64,000 nt of DNA, taken from NCBI GenBank assembly GCA_964526965.1, contig CAZGML010000010.1:30689-94688 (forward strand), written 5' to 3'. The DNA comes from UBA6265 sp964526965 (lineage in GTDB: Bacteria > Chloroflexota > Chloroflexia > Thermomicrobiales > UBA6265). Below, piece after piece: positions 41,507-50,257 of the stretch (position 1 is its first letter; every line of letters starts with the position of its first letter). A program made the position numbers and the translations under genes. The notes beneath the pieces were generated by a model, which saw only the letters and a list, made by a program, of their open reading frames with translations, did not search any database and was not told where the DNA came from.

Positions 41507-44389
41507 GTGTCAACGAAGTTACGGACTGAATACGTTTCGCTGGATGTCGAAACCACGGGGCTTAACCCCCAGAACGATGACGTGATTGAGGTCGCGGTCA
41601 TCGTATTTAACGAGGTCGAGGAGATATCGCGCTATTCGCAACTTGTGCGACCGCGCCGGCCGATCTCGCTGCAAATCTCGCGTCTTACCGGCATCACGCA
41701 GGAGATGCTAGACGAGAGTCCGCGCTTTGATGAGATTGTGGAAGAACTCAGCGCGGCAATCGGTGATCGTCCGATTGTGGGACATAACATCAGCTTCGAT
41801 ATGAGTATGTTGGCTGGCGAGGGTTTTACGCCGGACAACCAGCTGATCGATACCTACACGCTTGCCACCGGACTCCTGCATGATGTGTCCAATTTCCAGT
41901 TGGGCACCCTGGCCGAGTACTTCGGCTACACGATTGCCGGGGATGACCGGCACCGTGCCCTGGGCGATACAGCGGCCACGGTACACGTGTTTCAGAAGCT
42001 TCTGGCGCGGTTAGGCGAGTACGATGCCACATCGCTACGACAGATAGGGCAGTTCGCCCGGGCAGCCAAATGGCGGGAAGCCTGGTTCTTCGAAACCCTT
42101 GCCCGTTCCAAGGCGGATGGGCCGCTCTTTGATCCCGGCAAGCCGGATACCGTACCTCTTGATCTCGCGTTCATGGCGCCGCGGGAACGGCCGGAGCCGT
42201 TGCGTCCAACCGGCAACCAGGAACCGATCAACACCGCCACCGTCGAACACCTGTTGCAGGATGGTGGCCCGATGCAGGACGTGTTGGACGGGTTTCGTCC
42301 GCGTCCGACCCAGATCACGATGGCCCGGCGTGTCGCCGAGGCGCTAAACGACGACCACAACCTGCTCATTGAAGCCGGCACCGGTACCGGCAAGAGCCTG
42401 GCCTATCTGTTGCCGGCCGCACTGTTTGCGGTGCAACGGGGCGAACGGGTGGTAGTGAGTACCGCAACCATCGCCTTGCAGGATCAGCTGCATCGCAAGG
42501 ATCTCCCCGATGTGCATGTGGCACTGGTTGAGGCCGGCGTAGCGGATGAGCTCAACGTCGCAGTGATGAAGGGGAGGCAGAACTATCTCTGCCTGAAGCA
42601 GTGGTTCGCTCACAAGGACGACCCGATTGAAAACGAGGCCGACGCCTCCCTGCGTGCGAAGATCCTGCTATGGTTGGGCCATACTGAAACTGGCGACAAG
42701 GGTGAGCTCCGCCTTACGAGTGAGGAAGAGCGCTACTGGCGGAAGTACGCCAGCGAGCGTGGCCGCTGCACGGTTGGTCGCTGTCCGTATGCATCCAACA
42801 ACCAGTGCTTCTTCCACCGGGCGCGTTGGAATGCACACCACGCGCACATTGTCATCGCCAATCACAGCCTTGTTCTGGTGAACGCCGCCGAGGGGCGTGT
42901 GTTGCCGCAGTTTGATCGGCTCATTTTCGATGAGGCGCACCACCTGGAAGACGAGGCCACTCGTCAGCTCAGTTTCAGCGTGAACCGCGAGAACATGGAA
43001 GACACCCTGCGCTCCATGCTGAAAACGGATTCCGGTACGGTCAGCGGCGCGATACCGAGTGCGGCGTCTGTGCTGTTGCGTGGTGAGGGACGGTTCCAGG
43101 AAGAGTACGGAGATCGTATTCGTCAGCGCGCCAAGGCCGCCGAATCGGCTGCCAGCAAGGTGAGCCTGCTTACGGGCGAACTTTTCCAGCGGGTTGGTAC
43201 GTTTATCGGCAAGCCCCGTGGCAACTCGCCGTATGCACAGAGTCTGCGTATTACCGACTTCCTGCGCGATTCCGCTCCATACATGGATATTGCGCTGGTG
43301 TGGGAAGAGCTGGGCCCAGAGATTCGTACGCTCGCCGAGGTGGGTGTGTGGATGCAACAGGTGCTGGAAGAGATGCCGATCCCGGATGACCCGTCATCGA
43401 CGCTCGCAGCACTGCGAGACGATGCTGTAGCCGATCTGATGATCGGGGTCGACGAGGTCGCCGAACTACACCTGCAGCTTGAGCAGGCGCTTAACCCGAC
43501 GCAGAAGATCGCACGAGAGCAGGTGTTTTGGGTGCAACGATCCGGGTTGCAGCAGCAGATTTCCATTAACGGTGCGCCGATTGATGTGAGCGAACTCCTG
43601 AACCAGCAGGTCTATGCCAACCTGCGGAGCGTCATAATGACATCCGCCACCATGACGATCGATGGATCGTTCGAGTTTATGGCGGAGCACGTCGGTATGG
43701 AGGGCTCGAAGGTACTGGACCTCGGCTCGCCGTTCGATCACGAGAAGTCCACGCTCATCTACCTGCCGGAGGATATGCCAGAGCCCAACTCGCCGGCATA
43801 CAGCTCGTCGCTGCACCAGGCGCTGCTGGATGCGATTCTGGCCACACAGGGGCGCACGCTCGTGCTCTTTACCAGTCACAGGGCGTTGCGAGAGGCCCGA
43901 ACAGCCTTGCGCGAACCGCTGGAAGAGCACAACATACTCGTGCTGGGGCAGGGGGTGGATGGTAACTCTCGCTCGCTGATCGACCGGTTGCGGAGCGATG
44001 AGGGAACCGTTGTTTTCGGTACCTCGACGTTCTGGGAAGGTGTGGATGTGGTTGGCGATGCGCTGAGTTCGCTTATCATCACCAAGTTCCCCTTTGCCGT
44101 GCCAACCGATCCTATTTTCGAGGCACGTAGTGAGCTTTACGATAACTCGTTTATGGAGCTGAGCCTGCCAACGGCAGTGCTAAAATTCAAACAAGGATTC
44201 GGGCGGCTGATCCGCACCGAAAACGACCGTGGTATCTGTGTAATTCTCGACAAGAGGGCAGTCTCGAAACGGTACGGCTCGATGTTCGTGCAGTCGTTGC
44301 CACCGGCAAATGTCTACTATGGAACACTGGGCGACCTCGCGGAAACTGCACGACGATGGGTGCGCCCGACGACACCCGTAACTCCATGA
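41507..44389 (+). CDS. dinG: DinG helicase with N-terminal DnaQ-like exonuclease
   Basis: This is a 960-residue protein. Residues ~8-170 are a DEDD 3'-5' exonuclease (YVSLDVETTGLN, VGHNISFDMSMLA, HRALGDTAAT). The rest is an XPD/DinG superfamily 2 helicase with Walker A EAGTGTGKSLAYL and DEAH in FDEAHHLEDE. Four cysteines fit an iron-sulfur cluster, at about C362, C421, C426 and C434 (RCTVGRCPYASNNQC). DinG unwinds R-loops, D-loops and G-quadruplexes and helps replication through obstacles. Start is GTG 41507. It is followed by glpX. Confidence 0.9.
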   Translation: MSTKLRTEYVSLDVETTGLNPQNDDVIEVAVIVFNEVEEISRYSQLVRPRRPISLQISRLTGITQEMLDESPRFDEIVEELSAAIGDRPIVGHNISFDMSMLAGEGFTPDNQLIDTYTLATGLLHDVSNFQLGTLAEYFGYTIAGDDRHRALGDTAATVHVFQKLLARLGEYDATSLRQIGQFARAAKWREAWFFETLARSKADGPLFDPGKPDTVPLDLAFMAPRERPEPLRPTGNQEPINTATVEHLLQDGGPMQDVLDGFRPRPTQITMARRVAEALNDDHNLLIEAGTGTGKSLAYLLPAALFAVQRGERVVVSTATIALQDQLHRKDLPDVHVALVEAGVADELNVAVMKGRQNYLCLKQWFAHKDDPIENEADASLRAKILLWLGHTETGDKGELRLTSEEERYWRKYASERGRCTVGRCPYASNNQCFFHRARWNAHHAHIVIANHSLVLVNAAEGRVLPQFDRLIFDEAHHLEDEATRQLSFSVNRENMEDTLRSMLKTDSGTVSGAIPSAASVLLRGEGRFQEEYGDRIRQRAKAAESAASKVSLLTGELFQRVGTFIGKPRGNSPYAQSLRITDFLRDSAPYMDIALVWEELGPEIRTLAEVGVWMQQVLEEMPIPDDPSSTLAALRDDAVADLMIGVDEVAELHLQLEQALNPTQKIAREQVFWVQRSGLQQQISINGAPIDVSELLNQQVYANLRSVIMTSATMTIDGSFEFMAEHVGMEGSKVLDLGSPFDHEKSTLIYLPEDMPEPNSPAYSSSLHQALLDAILATQGRTLVLFTSHRALREARTALREPLEEHNILVLGQGVDGNSRSLIDRLRSDEGTVVFGTSTFWEGVDVVGDALSSLIITKFPFAVPTDPIFEARSELYDNSFMELSLPTAVLKFKQGFGRLIRTENDRGICVILDKRAVSKRYGSMFVQSLPPANVYYGTLGDLAETARRWVRPTTPVTP

Positions 44390-44405
44390 CAGGAGCAATC
44401 TTCAC

Positions 44406-45419
44406 ATGACCTCAGGATCAAACCCGGATATCGACCGCAATATCGCAATCGAACTCGTACGCAGCACAGAAGCCGCCGCGCTTATGAGCGCCCGCTGGAT
44501 GGGGCGGGGCGATAAGGAAAGTGGTGACCAGGCTGCGGTAGATGCGCTGCGCAAGATTCTCAACACCATTGATATCTCCGGTGAAGTGGTGATCGGTGAG
44601 GGAGACAAGGATGATGCTCCCATGCTCTACCACGGCGAGCGCGTGGGGAGTGGGAATGGTCCAGAAGTCGATATCGCCGTCGATCCCGTTGAAGGCACCC
44701 GCCTGCTGGCCAACGGTCAGCCCAATGCTATCTGCATAATTGCGGTGGCCGAGCGGGGTGCATTCTATCGGTGGGAAGACGTCGCCTACATGGACAAGAT
44801 CGCTGTTGGGCCACGCTCCGCCGGCGCGATTGATATCACCAAATCGGTCACCGAGAACCTCCATTCAGTTGCCGAGGCCAAGGGTATGGATGTGCGCAAC
44901 CTGACGGTTGTTGTGCTGGATCGACCGCGGCATCGAAACCTGATCAAGGAGATTCGCGACGTTGGTGCCCGCATTCGCATGATCCAGGATGGCGACGTGG
45001 CAGGCGCGCTGATGGCCGCCATGCACGACACCGGTATCGACATGCTGATGGGCATCGGTGGTGCGCCGGAAGCCGTCATTACGGCAGCTGCGCTCAAATG
45101 CATGGGTGGGGAGATGCAGACCCGCCTGTGGTTGCGCAATGAAGAGGAGCAGCGAATCGCGAAGGAACGCGGTATCGATGTGAACCGTATCTACCATTGC
45201 GACGACCTGGTTAATGGAAGCAACATCAACGTTGCCGTCACCGGCCTCACCGATGGCGAGCTGCTGGAAGGCGTGAAGTTCACCTCCCGCGGCGCCTGGA
45301 CACAGTCGCTGGTACTGCGATCGGCAAGTGGTACGGTTCGAAAGATCGAGGCCTTGCACAAGCCGGTTAAGCTGGATAATCTCGATGAAGAGATGACGAT
45401 TCCGCCGCCGGCGATTTAA
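44406..45419 (+). CDS. glpX: Fructose-1,6-bisphosphatase class II (GlpX)
   Basis: This 337-residue Mg/Mn-dependent phosphatase converts fructose-1,6-bisphosphate to fructose-6-phosphate in gluconeogenesis; some members also cleave sedoheptulose-1,7-bisphosphate. The metal and phosphate sites are in GEGDKDDAPML, DPVEGTRLL and GIGGAPEAVI. Start ATG 44406 has AGGAG 10 bases upstream. It is 16 bases after dinG, so the two may share a transcript. Confidence 0.95.
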   Translation: MTSGSNPDIDRNIAIELVRSTEAAALMSARWMGRGDKESGDQAAVDALRKILNTIDISGEVVIGEGDKDDAPMLYHGERVGSGNGPEVDIAVDPVEGTRLLANGQPNAICIIAVAERGAFYRWEDVAYMDKIAVGPRSAGAIDITKSVTENLHSVAEAKGMDVRNLTVVVLDRPRHRNLIKEIRDVGARIRMIQDGDVAGALMAAMHDTGIDMLMGIGGAPEAVITAAALKCMGGEMQTRLWLRNEEEQRIAKERGIDVNRIYHCDDLVNGSNINVAVTGLTDGELLEGVKFTSRGAWTQSLVLRSASGTVRKIEALHKPVKLDNLDEEMTIPPPAI

Positions 45420-45778
45420 CGCTCTGTTTGCCACAGTTGGTAGCACTATAGAATTGACGCCACCCCGCCAAAGTGGTAGCATCAAAGTGTACCGAGCGGT
45501 GACGAAAGAAATTGCCTCATCCACCGTATTTCGCGTGCATTGCACACACCGTGCAACTGTCAATGGACGAACCTGATAACAAATGACTCAGCCTTGTGAA
45601 TGGCTGTACCCTCAGGCTTACACGTATGTAGAGTACCTTGCGTACTGACAGAAACCTTTAACTTCCGCTACTCAACTGAATAGCCTGAATACCAGTTGCA
45701 GATAGCAAATTCCCCGACCGGGCGAAGTACACAAAGGTGTCCCTTGCCCACAAGTCACCCGCATGGGAGGACACACAA
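45420..45778 (+). other. Long leader region before rho
   Basis: This 359-base stretch has no gene. It holds the promoter candidate at 45454-45482 and the ribosome-binding site GGGAGG at 45765-45770. Rho mRNA leaders in other bacteria are targets of Rho-dependent autoregulation, and a leader of this length fits, but I saw no clear C-rich, G-poor rut array and no riboswitch fold. Confidence 0.6.
45454..45482 (+). promoter_or_regulatory. Putative sigma-70-type promoter of rho
   Basis: TTGACG (45454-45459) and TAGCAT (45477-45482) are separated by the optimal 17 bases. The predicted transcript begins around 45489, leaving a leader of roughly 290 bases. Confidence 0.5.
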
Positions 45779-47569
45779 TTGACTATTGATGAAACCGCCG
45801 TCAAGGAAGAAAACGTCGAGACGGAAGAGCAGGAAAAACCCGCTCGTCGTACTCGTACGGTGCGTGCCCGACGTCGAACTTCCGAGCCAGCCGCAGAGGC
45901 GCAGGCCACGAACGGTGCCGAGCAGGCGGAGCAGACCGCGCAGGCCGATGAAACAGAACAGGCCGCTGAAGCGCCTGCTGAAGAGAAGCCCAAGCCGCGT
46001 GCCCGTACTCGAACCCGAACGCGCAAGACCCAGGAAGAAGCTGCTCCCGAGCAGGCAGAGCTCCCCGCTGAAGAGGCCGCAGCAACCACCACCAACAACG
46101 CTGAAGACACCGCTGCAGCCACGAAGCAGGACGAAGCACCTGCTGCTGCCGAGGAAGATGACAGCAAGCAAACTGAGGCTTCCGCTGAAGGGCAGGAGAA
46201 GCCCAGCCGCAATCGTCGGAACCAGCGCAAGAAGCGCGGTCGCAACGACGGCGATAACGCCAACAACAACCAGAACAACAATCAGAACCAACGGCGTGGA
46301 CGCGAGCAGAACTCCAACCGCATCTCGGTAGCCGAGCTCGGTGAGAAGGACGACCAGGAGCTCCACGACCTCGCCCGTGAACTGCAGATCTCCGGCTACA
46401 TGCGCATGCGTCGGCCAGACCTGATCACCAAACTGCTGCAAGTACAGACGGAGAACGACGGCCATCGCTTCGGCGATGGGGTCCTCGAGATCATCGAGGA
46501 TGGATTCGGATTCCTCCGTGGCGAACGGTTCCTGCCCGGGCCGGATGACATTTACGTCAGCCAGAGCCAGATCCGTCGCTTCGGCCTCCGCACTGGCGAC
46601 CGCGTGAGCGGCCAGGTGCGTCCGCCGAAGGATAACGAGAAGTTCTTCAGCCTGCTCCGTGTGGAAGCTGTGAACGGTATCGATCCGGAAACTGCCCGGC
46701 GCCGCCCCAACTTCGACAAGCTCACACCGATCTTCCCGCTGGAGCAGATTCATCTCGAAACCGCCCAGAACGTGCTCAGCACCCGTTTGCTCGACCTGGT
46801 AGCACCAATTGGCCGCGGACAGCGTGGACTCATCGTTTCCCCGCCGAAGGCCGGTAAGACGCTGCTGATGAAGTCGATCGCCAACGGCATCACCTCAAAC
46901 AACCCGGATATGCACCTGATGGTCTGCCTGATTGGTGAGCGTCCGGAAGAGGTTACGGACATGCGTAGGTCCGTAGATGGTGAAGTTATCAGCTCTACCT
47001 TTGATGAGCCCGTGGAAGATCACACCAAGGTTGCCGAGATGACGCTTGAGCGCGCCAAGCGCCTGGTGGAAGCCGGCCGCGATGTGACCATCCTGCTGGA
47101 CTCTATCACCCGCCTGGCTCGTGCCTACAACCTCGCCGTTCCGCCGAGTGGTCGCACGCTTTCAGGTGGTATCGACCCGGTGGCGCTGTATCCGCCGAAG
47201 CGATTCTTCGGTGCTGCCCGCAACATCGAGGGCGGTGGCTCGCTGACAATCGTCAGCACCTGCCTTATCGATACCGGCTCCCGCATGGACGACGTGATTT
47301 ACGAAGAGTTCAAGGGAACCGGTAACATGGAACTGCACCTTGACCGCAAGCTGGCCGAACGCCGCATTTACCCGGCAATCGATATCCAGCGGTCCGGTAC
47401 ACGCCGTGAAGAGCTGTTGCTCGGCGATGCCGTGCTGAAGCAGGTCTGGACCATGCGCCGCATGGTGAGCATGCTCGGTGGCAGCGAGGGCACAGAGGCG
47501 CTGCTTGGCCGGCTGGCAAAGAGCACCTCGAACGAGGATTTCCTGGTCAACCTCCACAAGGACGGCTAA
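45779..47569 (+). CDS. rho: Transcription termination factor Rho
   Basis: This 596-residue RNA helicase hexamer ends transcription. TTG 45779 is chosen because GGAGG lies 8 bases before it; an upstream frame to 45737 has no such signal. Residues ~1-185 are a charged, low-complexity extension (many Ala, Glu, Arg, then an Asn/Gln-rich stretch NANNNQNNNQN) absent from E. coli Rho. The Rho N-domain (SVAELGEKDDQELHDLARELQISGY) and cold-shock-like RNA-binding fold (GFGFLRGERF) follow, then the ATPase with Walker A SPPKAGKT and the SGGIDPVALYPPKRFFGAAR loop region. The extension is common in high-GC phyla. Confidence 0.95.
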   Translation: MTIDETAVKEENVETEEQEKPARRTRTVRARRRTSEPAAEAQATNGAEQAEQTAQADETEQAAEAPAEEKPKPRARTRTRTRKTQEEAAPEQAELPAEEAAATTTNNAEDTAAATKQDEAPAAAEEDDSKQTEASAEGQEKPSRNRRNQRKKRGRNDGDNANNNQNNNQNQRRGREQNSNRISVAELGEKDDQELHDLARELQISGYMRMRRPDLITKLLQVQTENDGHRFGDGVLEIIEDGFGFLRGERFLPGPDDIYVSQSQIRRFGLRTGDRVSGQVRPPKDNEKFFSLLRVEAVNGIDPETARRRPNFDKLTPIFPLEQIHLETAQNVLSTRLLDLVAPIGRGQRGLIVSPPKAGKTLLMKSIANGITSNNPDMHLMVCLIGERPEEVTDMRRSVDGEVISSTFDEPVEDHTKVAEMTLERAKRLVEAGRDVTILLDSITRLARAYNLAVPPSGRTLSGGIDPVALYPPKRFFGAARNIEGGGSLTIVSTCLIDTGSRMDDVIYEEFKGTGNMELHLDRKLAERRIYPAIDIQRSGTRREELLLGDAVLKQVWTMRRMVSMLGGSEGTEALLGRLAKSTSNEDFLVNLHKDG

Positions 47570-47599
47570 CCAGCCTCCCAAACGAAATTAGAAGTACGC

Positions 47600-47625
47600 A
47601 AACCCCCGGCTTACCGGGGGTTTTG
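47600..47625 (+). terminator. Intrinsic terminator after rho
   Basis: AAACCCCCGG (47600-47609) pairs with CCGGGGG (47614-47620) over CTTA and is followed by TTTT. Confidence 0.8.
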
Positions 47626-47632
47626 TGTAATT

Positions 47633-47671
47633 GCATCCGTACCTCCGGTCATTTGCCCGAGGTACGGATGC
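47633..47671. other. Perfect 13-bp stem-loop after rho
   Basis: GCATCCGTACCTC (47633-47645) and GAGGTACGGATGC (47659-47671) form a perfect 13-bp stem with a 13-base loop. No T-tract follows. It lies directly downstream of the rho terminator and upstream of the EEP-family gene, and could be a second terminator, a small RNA or an mRNA leader element. Confidence 0.5.
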
Positions 47672-47780
47672 TGCGTTACCCGTTATGAGAACAACCTACC
47701 TGAAATCCCTGTTGAGCAGGGACTACAATGGGTATGGGAGTTCGTTCTGGCAAGTTCGTTGTAACAGGATCAATCAACCA

Positions 47781-48908
47781 GTGCATCATTCCAACAAATT
47801 GCGTTCCTTGTTTGTTCCGTCTCCTGCCTCATCAGCCAAACCCCGCAAATGGAGCGAATTTTCCTGGCGACTGCTGGCAATCTATTGCCTCGCCGTGCTG
47901 GGGTTCATAGCGATGTCCCATATTACAGGGGACCGTTATTGGCCTGTGCAGCTCTTCGGATACGTGCGCGATATCGCCCTGATTCTGGCGTTGATTCCAC
48001 TGCCCATTGTGCTGTGGCGACGGCGTCGGCACCCCATCGTGCTGCAGCTCCTCTGTGCCATTTCCCTGCTCTGGCTTCCGGCCAGCGCACACACGGAGCT
48101 CCGCGTGGCGCCCGAGGGCAGTACCGAAGTGACTGCGATGACGTATAACCTCGGAAATGGACTGGCGGGACCAGATGAGGTGATCCCCTTCATCGAAGAA
48201 AGCGGTGCCGATATCATCGGCCTGCAGGAAGTATCGCCAGAGGTCGCGAACGCAATCGAAAACAACCTGGCTGAGACTTATCCGCACCAGGTGGTGTATG
48301 GGCTGGGAATCCCCGGCAAGGCGCTGCTCAGCAAGCACCCGATTATCGAGTACCAGCTGCTCGAAGCTCATCCGGAGCGGCCGGATCTCATCGCCACGGT
48401 GGATATCAACGGTGTGCACTCGACGGTGATCGTCGCGCATCCACCACCACCCAAGGTCACCCCATCCGGCGTGAAGACATTGCCTGAGGGGAACGAGCAG
48501 TTCGCCTCGCTGATCCAGACGATTTCCAACACCGATGGACCACTTCTGTTGATGGCGGACCTGAACATCACGCAGCACCATGACCGTTATGATCAGCTGG
48601 AAGCGCTCGGCCTGGTGGACGCCTATGCCGACCTGGGCGGCACGCTCGGCTACACATACCCGGCCCGAATGGCGGTGCTGGACGATGTCAGCGAGACCCT
48701 GGCCGATGCGCCAGTTGTGCCGCTGCTGCGGATCGATTACATCTGGGGATCATCTCACTGGTACCCGCTTCAGGGCAAGGTCGGAGAAGATGCCGGCTCG
48801 GATCACTTGCCGGTGATCGTGCGATTTGCGCTGACTGAAGCGCCTGATGTCCCGGTTGCCCTAGGGGAGCGTGCCCGCGTGTTCGGACTCGTTGCGCAGC
48901 GTCGCTAA
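47781..48908 (+). CDS. Endonuclease/exonuclease/phosphatase-family membrane protein
   Basis: This is a ~375-residue protein. An N-terminal region with two or three membrane helices (RLLAIYCLAVLGFIAMS, FGYVRDIALILALIPLPIVLW) is followed by an EEP-fold domain: MTYNLGNGLAG (metal-binding Asn), IIGLQEVSP (catalytic Glu), LLLMADLNI (Asp, Asn) and GSDHLPVIVRF (terminal Asp-His). Such proteins hydrolyse phosphodiesters, lipids or nucleic acids outside the membrane. Start GTG 47781 (AGGA upstream) is a choice; an open frame from 47631 passes through the stem-loop and is unlikely. Its 3' end overlaps the convergent gene by 48 bases. Confidence 0.75.
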   Translation: MHHSNKLRSLFVPSPASSAKPRKWSEFSWRLLAIYCLAVLGFIAMSHITGDRYWPVQLFGYVRDIALILALIPLPIVLWRRRRHPIVLQLLCAISLLWLPASAHTELRVAPEGSTEVTAMTYNLGNGLAGPDEVIPFIEESGADIIGLQEVSPEVANAIENNLAETYPHQVVYGLGIPGKALLSKHPIIEYQLLEAHPERPDLIATVDINGVHSTVIVAHPPPPKVTPSGVKTLPEGNEQFASLIQTISNTDGPLLLMADLNITQHHDRYDQLEALGLVDAYADLGGTLGYTYPARMAVLDDVSETLADAPVVPLLRIDYIWGSSHWYPLQGKVGEDAGSDHLPVIVRFALTEAPDVPVALGERARVFGLVAQRR

Positions 48909-49958
48909 CGCCCGGAACCGGTCGAACAGCGTCACCAGCAAACTCACGAGCAAAAAGAAGAAGAGCATATCTCCGATCCTGAACGCATCGAGAGGATCGG
49001 CTGCGGGCAGCACGATCAGGAAGGCTGCTGCCAACCCCATATTGACCGCAACCATCGTGACGAAGTGACGCACATCGTCGAAGGAGAGCAATCCCTCCCG
49101 GGTGAGGAGCTCGCTCACCAGGGTATTGAGCACCACCACCGTAGACACCGCGATCACCAGTTGCGGCGTGGTGAGGACGGTATCCGGCAGGATCTTCGAG
49201 AACTTGGCGCTGATGAGCGCGATAAGCACTACCTTCTCCACAATCCCCTGCTCGCGAAGAGATAGCGAACGATACCGGACAAGTGCCTCCTTCATGGTAT
49301 CCAGCGCTATGGAATCACCAACAGCAAACGCTGGCGAGCGCTCGGCTGGCGGCAGTTTGCGTGTCACAACCCAGTAACCAACGCCGATGATGACCGCGAT
49401 CACAACCGCCAGGATAGGGATGAGGATCGGATCGGCGGCGAGCGTATCGGTGACATCACGTTGGGCGATGTGCAGCCAATACTCCTGTGGCAGTTTGATC
49501 ACAATCCAGATGATGGCCGCGGCGATGATGAACGTCTTGCGGCTGACATTCCTCATGATCCAGCGAAGACGGGCGGCTTCGTAGAAGATGAAGAAGTACT
49601 CGAACGTGTTGGCGAAAATCAGCAGCACCGCGCGCGATTCGAAGAACTCAAAGAGCAACACACCCACGAGTCGGTAATAGAAGAGCGCCATAGCAACGCG
49701 AATGGCGAACGGGTTGGTCCAGTTCCTCACAGTGCTGAGGTAGGCGATGGTGAGGTAATAGATATCCAGCGCCTTGTCGTAGCTTTGGTAGTACTCCGCG
49801 GACATGGTGGTGAAGATGGAGAGGAGTCCACCGTCGATGCCATCCAGCACCAGGGCGACAATGATGCCTGGCAGCGGGAAGCGGGGGATCCAGAGCGGGG
49901 CGATAAGCCGCGACGCGACGATGAGGATGAAGACCAGCAGGTTAATTGGGTCATCCAC
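48861..49958 (-). CDS. Polytopic membrane protein of unknown function
   Basis: This is a 365-residue protein with about eight or nine predicted membrane segments and no recognised family. Sections rich in aromatic residues (FANTFEYFFIFYEAARLRW, YYRLVGVLLFEFF) alternate with a soluble loop around residues 205-240 (KLPPAERSPAFAVGDSIAL). Start GTG 49958 has GGGAG 6 bases upstream. It is convergent with the EEP-family gene and their 3' ends overlap by 48 bases, so only one may be well transcribed at once. Confidence 0.65.
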   Translation of the reverse strand: MDDPINLLVFILIVASRLIAPLWIPRFPLPGIIVALVLDGIDGGLLSIFTTMSAEYYQSYDKALDIYYLTIAYLSTVRNWTNPFAIRVAMALFYYRLVGVLLFEFFESRAVLLIFANTFEYFFIFYEAARLRWIMRNVSRKTFIIAAAIIWIVIKLPQEYWLHIAQRDVTDTLAADPILIPILAVVIAVIIGVGYWVVTRKLPPAERSPAFAVGDSIALDTMKEALVRYRSLSLREQGIVEKVVLIALISAKFSKILPDTVLTTPQLVIAVSTVVVLNTLVSELLTREGLLSFDDVRHFVTMVAVNMGLAAAFLIVLPAADPLDAFRIGDMLFFFLLVSLLVTLFDRFRALATLRNESEHAGTLP

Positions 49959-50257
49959 ACGCGGCTCCCTCGCAGGTTGGCCAGATCATCCGGGCCCGTA
50001 CGCGATATGGTGAAACATTATCGCGGTTGCGGCAAGATGATGGTAATTTATGGAATGTTCGTTGGATATAGCCTCGCTGGTGGCCCAGGATGCGGATTCC
50101 AATTGTTAAATTCTCCGCGAATTCCCCGGAAAGCGATCGCCCCGATGCGTATAGCTATTAGGAGGACTTTCTCCAACACAGCATTACGTATGGAGGCACC
50201 AATGGTATTTATGACGTCACTGTAGTCGTCACCGCATGTAAAATGCGGTGCTACCTC
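49959..50257. other. Intergenic region without a supported gene
   Basis: These 299 bases separate the start of the membrane protein gene and the end of the asparaginase gene. The only strong structure is a CACCGCAT / ATGCGGTG hairpin at 50230-50250 just past the asparaginase stop, a possible terminator. A 26-codon frame near 50143-50225 lacks support. No tRNA or promoter could be defended. Confidence 0.5.
50230..50250. terminator. Hairpin past the asparaginase gene
   Basis: CACCGCAT (50230-50237) pairs with ATGCGGTG (50243-50250) over a 5-base loop. It has no long T-tract on the minus strand. Confidence 0.4.

Noticed and set aside
47631..47780. Upstream extension of the EEP-family protein to 47631
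   Set aside because: It runs through the 13-bp stem-loop and yields no protein-like sequence; the start was placed at GTG 47781, though this is uncertain.
50143..50225. 26-codon peptide frame near a GGAGG-like site
   Set aside because: Too short, with no conserved feature or strong evidence of translation.
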